This document shows positions 34,601 through 46,600 of a stretch of DNA of 64,000 bases, piece after piece. A model generated the notes under the pieces. It saw only the letters and a program-made list of their open reading frames with translations, did no database searches and was not told the origin of the DNA. This DNA comes from Agapetus fuscipes. Its lineage: Eukaryota > Arthropoda > Insecta > Trichoptera > Glossosomatidae. The stretch lies in assembly GCA_951799405.1 (NCBI GenBank), contig OX637333.1, forward strand, positions 18,475,960-18,539,959, in the 5' to 3' direction. Position numbers and translations under genes: made by a program. The stretch's first letter is position 1, and the number at the start of each line of letters is the position of its first letter.

Positions 34601-37600
34601 TTAACCAGGAACAGTTGAAAAATCGCAGGCACCCAAATATGTATGTTGGAAAAATATGTTGGCCTGTGTAATCTTTAATCAATAATATATTGACGATATA
34701 TTGACACTAAAGGCTTGTATTTAATTCACGCTCACAGGAAGAGACGTAAAAATTTGCACTTACACATGCTGCATGTGTACTTACAGAAAAAAACAAACCT
34801 CACCATAACATAAATCCTAAAATTCCTACTGCCTTTCTCTGAACAGCGTGGCATTAGCAAAAGTGAAATAAGTTTTCACTGGGGATCAGCTTCATTTCAG
34901 CATATCAGTTAAGGTATAGTGCTGTAAAATAGGAAAAAAATCCTCATTATAATTTTTTTTTTTACTATGGGTGATGTCACATAGCCGGGGGAGATTTTGT
35001 TATTGTGCAGAGTCCATTGAGCTATCGAATTAAATATGATCTTAAATATATGTTTATTTTTTATTGTTACTGTTATATACATGAAAAATAATTATACATA
35101 GACATCTGACGTCACGCCCTGCAAAACAGGGAAGGGGCGAAAAATGAAAAAAGTTTTTCCATTACGGGAGGTCTAGTAAAGTGTGAATTATATTTACGAA
35201 TCCCGGTAATTCCTGAAATAAAACATTTATTTTTACAATTTTAAAGAAATTCAGCTTTACGAATATTTGATTAACTGGTGTAGTAGAACTTATCTTATTC
35301 TTGACGTTTCGTTGGCATCGTAGATAGCGCCTTCAGGATACAACCTTTTTGTGAATAATTTGTCATAATCATACTTAAATTGAATCACAATTTTCAGTTT
35401 GAGGTGTTTGTTCTAAATTTCTAAAGTTAAATTCATTATTTACCCTCAGTTGTTTACTTTAACCCTTATGAAGAGCTGATTTTTTTAATTTTAGCCATCA
35501 GTTAAATATTTGAAGTATTTAAATTCTATTTTATTTTGAAGAACTTCCCGGTATTGCAATGTGTTTTTTTCTAAATACTAAAAACTGCAATGGTTTCAAA
35601 TGTGTGATGTGTAGGTACTGAATTTTTACCCTAATCCTTTACAAGGCACCTCAAGACACACGAACACACATTTCTTAGGAATTCCCGGGATTCTACACAC
35701 TTTTTACTGGATACCGGGAAATGGGATGTTTTCGTCTCTGGTAGGCTCAAGTGCTGTATTGTGTGTCAACTGGACGCCTTTAAAAGTCACCCCGGAAGTG
35801 ATTAATAGGGCTGTCAAGACGAGGGGAACGGAAAAACACGGAAAGCTTGAGAAAACTACTTAGTTCCACTCATCGATGGTCCCGGAATGGTAGGACGATC
35901 TATTTTTATATTGAAATCAATAAAAATAAATGCAGAAAGAAGTGATCAACTGAAAAATGAAAAGGAGCGGCATATGACTTGTAACTTTCTTATACCTATG
36001 TTGTATGCAAGAGCAAAGCTGGTTCGAGATAGCTTTGACTCTGGTTAAACAGATGTCATAAAATAATAATGAACTATGAATAACTATAGGCAATTGTTAA
36101 AGCGCTTGCATTCCATGCCACAGAACTAGGGTTCGATTCCCACCAAGGGTGTGAGAAACAATTTCGCGTTTCTGTGTTTATTTTTCAACCCAAAATAAAA
36201 ACACCCGTAAGGTTAATTCAACCTTCAAAAAAAATAAAAACCTGCCTCCTAAGAAGCAGGGAAATTCCCACTACAAGTGAAGTAATTAGCGCAAGGCCGA
36301 CCCCTTTCCTTGCGAAAATGAAAAGGTTTTTAAAGGAATCCTATGCGGTAAACACCTTAGATTTCAATATATATAGAGGTCTATGACAATTGTTGGAGTG
36401 CTGCATAGGTGTGTGTGTGTTAGTGAGCTGGTATTTGATTTTTTTTTTTTTTAAGGAATCCTGTGCGGGAGGCTCCCCAATTCTTGTGAGTCTTGGGGGT
36501 CTATGTCACCCTGGAAGGGTGCCGCAGAGGTGTTGCTTGAGTTCTTGGTTCTGTCGTGAGGCGCTGCAAGGAAGTGGTGATTGATGTTGGTTTTGAATAA
36601 AACCGGATTACATTGGGAAGGGAACACAGATACTGGTAGACCATTCCATAAACGTGCAGTTTGGCAAAGGAATGAGTCATGAAAACGCCAAGTTCTCATA
36701 GTTTTGAGATCGACTGCAAAGGGATGAATGAGAGTCGTACTACGAGTTTCCCTTTCTGAAATGCGAGGGGGAGGGATTAATGAATGGAGCTCATTAGAAC
36801 AAGCTCCGTGGTAATATCGATAAAAAAGACTGAGCATTCCAACTTTTCTTCTGTGCTGGAGCGGCTGCAGATCGGATGTCAGAGAAGGATCATTGATCAA
36901 CCTCACTGCCCTCCTTTGCACAGAATCAAGTTGGTCACTCAACTTCTTGGACATACCACACCAGAGATGGCTGCCATACTCGATAATGGGGCGGATTTGG
37001 GATTTATACAGATCTGATCCTTAATAACAGGGGTGCTAGGCTAGCTGTGTAGTATTGTGTTGTGTGTTGCGTTGTCTTTGCTTTAAGACACTAAAAAAAG
37101 TGGCGATTGGTATTGATTTTGAATAGAACAAAATTAAATTGGGGTGGGAACACAGATGCTGGTTACTTGTTCCATAAACGAGCAGTTTGGCAAACGAATG
37201 AGTTGTGATAACACCAAGTTGTCATAGTTTTGATGCCGACTGCAAAGGGATAAATGTGGGTCATTCTATGAGTTGTCCTGGTTGTAACGATACAATAGAA
37301 GTTGCATTATATATGCAGCTTAATAACGTTTGTATTTGGCTTAAGCTTGAATGTATATATTGTTTCATTATTATTGTTTAGCTAGAGCTTGTAGCGGTAC
37401 ACACACATGCGATACTTGCACATAGCTCAGCTATACAGTGTATAACTAAGTACAGCTGTGTGTAGCTCGCCCCTCTGAAGTTTTTCCATTTCCGACCCGG
37501 CTTCCTCATCCGTCTTTGCCCCTTCAGACGTTGTTTCATGTTTTGTGTTTTATGTTTTATTTGGGACGCGTCGCGACGTGACAAATTTATTATGTGGCGA

Positions 37601-40600
37601 TTTATACCAACATTTCATAACTGGAAAGAAATATCACTTTTGTTTTTATTTATTTTCAAAGTCCAACACTGCAACGGGAAATCATTTCTGACATCCTTGG
37701 TGGGATTCCAACTTTAACCTTCTGGCATTGAAGCAAGCATTCTACCAACTGAGCTATGAATTTGATTTTTTCTGGTAGGAAGAATGTCTCAATTTGAAGC
37801 ATATACACCTGCATACCGGTCCGTAGTTCAGTGGTAGCACTTCGGACTCTGAATGGAGGGTTGTGGGTTCGAATCCCGGCGGAGCACAAAAAATACACAC
37901 TTTATATTTTCAAATTTGTTCTTCGCTGGGTTGAAAAATTCATACATCTTTACCAATGACCGGTCACCAAAGGTCCATCCAGCCTTACAGCAACTGGGTC
38001 TTGCTTGAGGATTGGCGCTTTGTAGCGACGACGACCAAGCTCGTAAAAAGGTCGATAGCTCAATTGGTAGAATACTTGCATTCCATGCCGAGAGCAAGGG
38101 TTCGATCTCAAGGTTTACTCAGCCTTCACAAAAATGAGAACCAGCCCCCCCGGGAGCTGGGAAACCCCCACTTCAACTGAAAGTGGTTGGTGTGAGGCCG
38201 GCCCCCCTATCCGTAAAAATAAATAGGTCCCGAATCGCCACATGAGACCCCTTCGGGGATAACGTAGTTAGTAGTAGCTTAGTTGCTTTGTTTTTTATAT
38301 TTAAAATTTAGTTAGTAATTTAAAAGCTGAACTATTTTTTAAACCTTTGTTGTTGTTGTAAGCCCGGTCGATCGCTCAGTTGGTAAAATGCTTGCATACC
38401 ATACCGAGAGCTAGAGTTCGATCCCCACCGAAGGATTCAAGAATATTTTTTCGTGTCGGTTTTTATTTCCAACCCAAAATAAAATACCGGTAAGGTCTAC
38501 TCAGACTTCACAAGAAATAAAAACCAGCCCCCTCAGCAGCTGGAAACATCCACTTCAATTGAAGATGATTGCGTATTGCTGGCCCGCTTACATGTAAAAA
38601 TAAATAAGTTCCACACGCCACATGCGACCTGCGGAAACAGCGCGGTACTGGCACAGTTTTGTTATGTTGATGGCGTGCTCTGCCCTGTAGTCTATAATCT
38701 ATAACGTACATTTACTTATACGAGCATAGAGCTGGGATAGCTTCGGTGCAGGTATGGATATATAATGTACGTTACGAGGGTGTTCAGGCCTTCTTACGTT
38801 TCATCTACCATCAGGCCGAGCGAACTATTTTAATGATCCGCATAGATCTACATTCTACAAACATAATCTCTACTATCAACTATCATAGGAGGCAAACAAA
38901 ATATGTATGTGTGTATCCTTTTGAACTTTAAGCGATGCAGAAAGGTCTTCTTTCTCATCTTATTTTTCTTGATTTAGATCTTTCGACGAATTCTGAAATA
39001 AGAGAGACCTGTCGGACAGAGGATATTATGATAGTAGCAGGAAGAAAGTAATAGGTACTGGAGGGACCACGTGGATAGGATAGACAGATGGAGAATCCCC
39101 ATGTGGCTGCCCCACAGTAAACCTGTAGGACATCGCCTGCAAGGAAGACCGCTGAAGAGATGGAGAGATAGCTGGTGCTCTACTTCACAAGAGAAACAAC
39201 AAGAAAAAGATCTTTCCATCTGTGTTTTACAAATAGACGTCATATTATGGGCGGTCAGTAGCTCAGTGGTAACACTGCGGACTCTGAATGGGAAGGTTAT
39301 GGGTTCGATTCCCGGCGGAGCATAAAAAATATACCATTTAAATTTTAAAATTTGCTCTTCGCTGGGTTGAAAAATTCATACACCTTTACCAATGACCGGT
39401 CACCAAAGGTTCATCCAGCCTTACAGCAACTGGGTCTTGCTTGAGAATTGGCGCTTTGTAGCGACGACGATCAAGCTCGTAAAAAGGTCGATAGCTCAAT
39501 TGGTAGAATGCTTGCATTCCATGCCGAGAGCAAGGGTTCGATCTCAAAGGTTTACTCAGCCTTCACAAGAAATGAGAACCAGCCCTCCCGGGAGCTGGGA
39601 AACCCCCACTTCAACTAAAAGGGGTTGGTGTGAGGCCGGCCCCCTTACCTGTAAAAATAAATAGGTCCCGAAGCGCCACATGCGACCCCTTCGGGGATAA
39701 CGCAGGCAAGAAGTTACACTAGGTGTGTAGCTTAGTTGCGTTTTTTTTTTTTTTTATGGGCTCGTGCATTCTGAGATGAGGACGCCCAGATTTCTATCAC
39801 TTTTGAAGGTAATCCAAATGGGTTATTTTTAACCTAATGGCATTTCATTAGCTACGATGTGTACGAGTCTTTTATAACTCGTTCTGGAGACACAATCCCT
39901 TTAAAATCGCCATCCTGGATCTGCTTCATCTCATTATGTTCTCCATTTCAAAGGCTATTCGTTTTGCGAATGAAGTACTAATTTGTGCAGTCTACCAGAT
40001 TAATAAGTAAAAAACTAAATGAAATAAATTGTATTTATACATTTACCTACTCCAACACAGGAGTATAGTTACTTTTAATTTGGCTTGAGTTCGAGTTCGC
40101 GGGATTATTGTGGCTTGTTTACACTGAGCTAGTTGACCGGCAAGTAATGGGGGTCAGTCCAGTGAATTAGTGGGCTTAGTGGGGATTAGGGCAATCAATG
40201 TCGATGAGGGAAAACTCCTACTACTTAACACCACTTGTTGATACAACGGATCTGTTGAATTCATAGACTTTTTTAAACACTTTTTCAGAAATATTTTTTT
40301 AGTTTCCTGGTAGGTACCTACTGTTGCAGATTTTTTTAGGGTAAAATGTATAGATTCGATTCTCACTGATCTGGAATGATTTTCAACATGAGAAAACCTT
40401 GAAACTGTAAGCTAGGTTCATAATTTATACACGCACTGTTATTAAAAAAAATCCCGATCTTCAGAAAACTGGAAACCATTATTTTGTTGCCTTATCACGT
40501 TTGAAATGCTGTGTACGTCCCCAATTGTAAAGGCTGAGTAAACCTTTCTACACCCATCATCAACTCGGGAATTTTACTCTTTTACATGTACCTACCGTCC

Positions 40601-43600
40601 GGTCGATAGCTCAGTTGGTAGAATACTTGCACTCTCTGTCAGAGAGCAAGGGTTTGACCCAAACGTTGAAAGAAATGATATCCTGTTTAGGTGTTTATTT
40701 TAATGTCAAAATTAAGCATCGGCACTATTTACTCAGTTTTCAACGACTCTAAGCTTGGTATGTCATACTGTAAAAAAATATTCACTTTAACCATTTCCCC
40801 CGTGTTTCAGGGATGGTCGGCAAGAGTTGTAGGGATTTTGTTTATTTAAGATAAGGGTCTATGTGTTGTAGGCTTACATACAACATGTGTGCACGCGAAC
40901 TTATACGTGTCTGCTTATGAGAACGCATTTAATATGAATCTTAAATGTTATATACCTTTGCAACTAAGATTATTATTATAGTGGCCGATACTTGCTTGAA
41001 TTTCTGCGTAAGTCCTTGCTTGTGAAGATGGAGTAAACCTTGCTAGTGCTATCATCAACTTGGAAAATTGGATTTCTTTTATGGAGCGCAAGAAAAAAGC
41101 AGGCACAGCAACAGATTGAACAAATTTCCTGGCCTTTACATTGAGTTGCCAATCACCTTTTGCGCACATAATCCGGACATCATAAGGCAGCTGAGCCGGG
41201 ATCAGGGCGCCACCCATCCTCGGGGAAGAAACGTGAATGGGGTAAAGCCTCACAGATCTGCTGGCTTAGGTTATGCGGAAATATACAGCAGGTACTACAC
41301 CTGTAACCAAATTATGTAAACCGCTCATGGCATGTTCTTCATGAGATGATTTGTTTTATAATGTTTTGTCATTGTGATGATTTTTCCTGTGATGTTTTGT
41401 CATTGTCATTTAATGTTATATGATGGTATATCATGTGTTGTTTTGTCACTGTTCTGTTTTCTCCTGTTACTGTTTTCATGTGCTGTAGTTATATTAAACA
41501 AATGAAACTGACAAAATTCGTCTCTGTTTTCAACTCTAGAGGTAGGAGTACACTGTTCCAGCAAAATAAACTCGCTGAACCATAGCTCGTTATATAGATA
41601 ACACCATAATGTTTGAATTTATGACTAAAATGTATTGTCTTGATCACACTTTTACTCTAATTATTGTATGGCATGTATTCATATCGATGACACCTGTAAC
41701 GAATGGTTTGAAGTTTTTGAGGGTGTAAGGCAGGGATATGTGGTTAGTCCATGTCTATTTAACACAGTCATGGACAAGTGTTTAATAAAGGCCAGACTTA
41801 ATGATAATAAAGTGAAAAATTAATGAGTGTACGTAAAATACGATAAATTTTACTAAAAAAGTAACCAAATGTAACGTCTTTTACTAAGGACTTAAATTTA
41901 GTATTTATAGCTATTTAAAGGACTTGAACCATTGACGTTTTCGTAAATTAAACACTGATTTTCATTACCTAAGACTACTTGGCCATTACTCCACAAAAGG
42001 TTGTTCAACATTTTTGAACCTCAATAATTCACCCCAATTTAAGGGTGCAATATCTTCTTTGTACAAATTCCAATTTGCACCCAAAGGGGGATTCATGGCG
42101 TCACATTTGAATACCACAATACTTTCCTCTGGTATATTTTATTAGTGAAATGACTGGATGGATATTTGCGGTAACAAGACAGTGGTAAAGTTTACCATGC
42201 CAGGCTTTTGTAGGTATTGGTTAACAGTATACATACAATGTATTGGGGTATTAGCTTGAAGGCTGCAGAAGCTTTCGAAAAGTGAAAAGCAAGATGCACA
42301 TATTTTTTGTTGTGTACCTAAAGCTTGGAGGCACAGTTGGTCTTCAGTGTAACAAAAGGGGTCCAGATCAATAGATCTAACATGAGAGGACGAAGAAGAA
42401 GATTTAAAATCTGTAAATAAGTCTGTCAGTAGGTACGTAAAAAAACAATGTTAATTGAAAAGAAAAAGAATTTTTGTCCATGAATTTTGCTTTTGTTTTG
42501 GAAAAAAAGTTGTTTTGAAAATTGTTTTGAAAATTATTTTATAAAAATATATTTGTAACCATTCTGCTCTTGAAGATGCCTCATTAGGCGAAAATATTCG
42601 AGCATAAACAAATAAAATAAAGTGAATTAAAACAATGTTTTACCATTTATATTTTTAAATATTTATAAAAGAATTTTAAATTAAATACAAAAGACTGAAG
42701 ATTAAATTGATCAGTTTTAAAACATAAATAATGATTGGGCGTTGGTTGAAAAGCAGCATAAAGATTCTTGAAAAAGAGTCCTGGTTTTGAGAGAAATAAT
42801 TGCAACAGGTATATTGGGATTCTTATCTAGATCTCCTGCTCTTATCTAGATCTCCTGCTCTTATCTAGATCTCCTGCTCTTATCTAGATCTCCTGCTATA
42901 AATGATGAACTTTTGTGACTAAGCTATAGATCAAACTTTGAACGGATTTAAAATTAGTAAATAAATGTATATTTTACGTGTAGTTTGTTATGTGAGCAAT
43001 GTAAACGTGGAAATAATCAGAAATATTGCATATACACTAGGCGTTGCGGTCCTAGCTTCTTTTGTGCCTGGTTGATAGGCAAATCTAAAAACTAAGAGTG
43101 TGATTATTTTAATAGAATATGATTAGAGTCGTGACACAAAATGGCGTTAATTTATTAATTACCACTGGATTGCTAAATTTGCCACAAGATGTCGATTTTC
43201 GTTGCTATTGTACCCACAGACAAACTATGACGAAGCGCTACTGCGGGTAAATTCAGATACAATAAATAATAAATTGCGGAGATGCTGCATCTTTCCGATT
43301 GTACTTTTTGGCATGGAAGGGTGGACAGTAACAATGTGCTTCGAGAATAAAATCACTGCTTTTAAAATGTGGGTATACAGTCAGATACTAAAAAATCCTG
43401 GATGGATCGAGTTACAAATGCTGAGGTTCTTCCCGTATGAATACCAGAACCGAACTACTGATGTGTAACAAAAAGCCAAATATGGTTTATTTCGGTCACA
43501 TAATGGAAAACGAGAAGTATTTACTCCTACATCGCATCATACAGAAAAGAAATGAGGAAAGACGAGCTCCAGGTCTGAGGAGAATATCTTGGTTGAATAA

Positions 43601-46600
43601 TCTGAGAAAATGGTTTGGCAGAAGCACAAAATCCCTTTATCGTGCAACAGTATCTCACACGCAAATTGCAATGATGTTTGTCAAACTTCACTGTAAAGGC
43701 GCAAAAAGAAGACTTACAATTTTTGGAACATGAAATTTTGAGGTCTTTTGTTTAGCCTTGAAGCGTGGTAATTTTTGCTTGCAGTGATTTGGTGAGTTAT
43801 TGCGACCTTAGTCCCCGGGCTGGCAGTCCGCCGTTGACGAGGGTTGCTAGTGCGCCAGGCCAGAGGTAGCTAGAGTAGCAAACGGGGAGAGATGGCAACT
43901 AAGGGACCTGGGAGAGACCGTCACAGAATTTGTGAATATTTGGAAGAAAGAAGACGAAAGATTTTGATATCCCAGAGGATATTAAAGATGTTAAGGATGA
44001 TGAGTTATGTAGAATCAAAGACGAGGGGTTTATTTCGAAAATGAGATAAATATTGAAAGCACAAGGCATCTTCTTCGCATTTCCATGTTTAATCTCATTT
44101 AGGCAAACATTCTAGATTGATGTCTTTGATACTATACGACTCAAATAATAGGCTAAGATTTTATTTGCAATGTAATTTGGAAATTATAAGAATAAAAAGT
44201 ACTAGATTATATGTATAGAAGAGAAAGAAATGCTTTTATACATCAGTATCAACTATATCATGGTCATCGGAGCTTCATTCTCTTCAATCAGAATATGTGC
44301 TTCATCACACAATAGCTTTGTTATAAACAAGACAAAATAATTGAAATATTGGTTTAAAATCTTACCTGTTATTATGAGAAGGCACTCTGTATGGTTTGGA
44401 TAAGGTCCAGGAAAGCCAGGGCTGTAAAATGTGTTGTCTTGTGGCCTTTCAAATGGATAACATGCCTCACTGCTCAAAGTCTGGTCCACTATTTCCCTTC
44501 TGAACCTCATAATCATGTCTGCTTGTGATTCACCAAGTCCCAAGTCTTTCTTTTCTGGAAACAAACCTCGATCTGGCTCATCTGACATGTAGTTTTTTGT
44601 ATAGTCATCTAAATGATCAAACGATTCCACACCATTTCTGTCTAATCTTTGGATATTTTGTTCAACTGCATCATTGTGGAACACTGTAGTTATTTTTGTG
44701 TTTATGGCTGTAGTTGCTTTCAGCATAAACTTTTTAGGTATCACTGTTGTTCTTTCTTTAAAACTCTCCAATTTTGGTTTAATTGTTGTACTAGTCCCAT
44801 CAATTCCTTCACTATAATTAAATCTTGTATCTTTTTTAGAACTTTGTGTATTTTTTGATGTGCTAGCAATTGCTGTTGTAACAATTTCATTTGTGTTGTT
44901 TTCAAATCCTTTAATATCAATTGTTACATCGCTAAATCTATTTCTTCTATCTACATCATCTATAAAATTACTTTTTTTAATATTGTCATTTGTTTTTCTA
45001 TCATTATTACCTATAGGATATGTTATTTGATGCCCCTCAAAGGCATTTCCTCTACTTGTTACGAGTATCATGTCTTCATTTTTTAAAGTTACTTTATCAT
45101 AATTCCATTTTTTTTTTTTTTTAACATTAATTACATTTTCTTTTTGTCTTTTTATTTGTAAGCTATTCTCGTATCTATTTTGATCGCCAAAATCTTTTCT
45201 GTACTCTTTCAAAAAGTAATCTTCAATTTTTGACCACATTCTATAAGTTTTCACTTGTTGAATGTTGACATCTTTGAAATTGATTCTTCTCAGAGGGTTG
45301 AAGATTCGTTCTGGCACTTCTTGAAGTCCTTGCGTCACTTTATACTCTTCTTCTTTTGATATGGAGCTGTATTCTTCTGGCAGAAGTTCTGATGTCAAGA
45401 AGGAATCTGAAGCAGAGTAGTAGGTTGTAACTGAAAAGAAGAAACAAAGACATGGATCAAAATTAAAATGCACAGGACTTCAAAAACACATAATAAATTG
45501 TTTGAAGTTTTTGAGGGTATCAGGCAGGGATGTGTGTTGAGTCCATGTCTATTTAACATATTCATGTACAAGTGCTTAGGGGGCGTTACCTAAAAGAAGC
45601 TGAGAACTGCTTCATGATAGCATCTAAATCTAAATCTAAATCTAAGCTGCAAAGATATGTATCATTTGAGATTCATATTAAATGCATTTCCACAAGCAGA
45701 CATGCATAATTTCGCGCTTACACATGCTGCATGTGGACCTACAATATAAAAAACCCAATCTCAAATGAACATAAGCCCTGCAACTCTTGCCGACCTTCCC
45801 TGAAGCAGGGGTGACATTGGCAAAGTGAACCATTTTTTACAGTATGGGTGGTCAGCCGCATACCAACCTATCAGTCAAGGAGTACAAGCAATTAATACAA
45901 TCAAATATATAAAACAAATAAACTCTAGACAATTAAACAGTAAAAAATTAAAAAAAAAAAAAAAACTACAACACATATTCTTTTTAATTTAAAAGCCTCA
46001 GCTTTAACCACCAGCATTACAGATCAACCGCCATTTCTTTCGATCCTTGCATACTTCTTTCATTTCATCCAGAGCCATAACCTTTTTCATACAAGCTCTC
46101 CTTTTATTATGACTCTGGATATCCCATTCATTCGCTATTTCGAAAATTTGGTCCATCCATACCTTTCTCGGCCTTCCTCTTCCACGACATCCATCTATTC
46201 TAGCAACATATACTTTCTTCGTCAATCTTTCATCACTCATTCTCTCCATGTGCCCGAACCATCTTAACATACTTCTTTTAATCTTCACTTTCACACTTTC
46301 CCTTACACCACATTCTTCTCTTACAAAATCATTCCTCACCCTGTCACTTCGTTTTTTCCCAATCATACTTCTTAGATAGTCCATTTCTACTGTATGGACT
46401 TTACTAATTTCCCTTTCACTCACCGTCCAGGCTTCACTTCCATACATCAAGGTGGGCACTAGTATACCACCGTGCACCGCCAATCTAACATTTTTTGAGA
46501 GATTTTGGTTCCTGGCGATGCAAGCGGTCGCACCCAGTACACACCTGCCTTTCATTATTCTTCTTTCAAATTCACCGGACATTCTTCCATCTTTTTCAAA

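Larger units (their letters stand above)
21734..44365 (-). other. Neto intron within CUB1 (22.6 kb)
   Basis: The longest intron splits CUB1 after ECLLIIT. It is filled with LINE, SINE and MITE copies listed below. Stretches without anything recognised: 22150-23215, 23480-24320, 24610-25050, 29000-29490, 29780-30185, 34110-34700, 34920-36090, 39760-40590, 41000-41655, 41820-42560, 42900-43190 and 43740-44240. The splice donor is ACAG-GTAAGA and the acceptor CTTTATAG. Confidence 0.9.

Noticed and set aside
37378..37584. Basic frame MSRRDASQIKHKTQNMKQRL
   Set aside because: Might be a LINE end, but no match to the other families here is visible, so I do not annotate it.
38042..38115. Functional tRNA genes (GGTCGATAGCTCAATTGG type)
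   Set aside because: The heads are tRNA-like, but no 7-bp acceptor stem closes and the same body follows in many copies, so they are SINEs.
40948..41319. Overlapping opposite-strand frames of 83 and 101 codons
   Set aside because: Neither shows a domain; part overlaps a LINE tail. Possibly an old element, not supportable.
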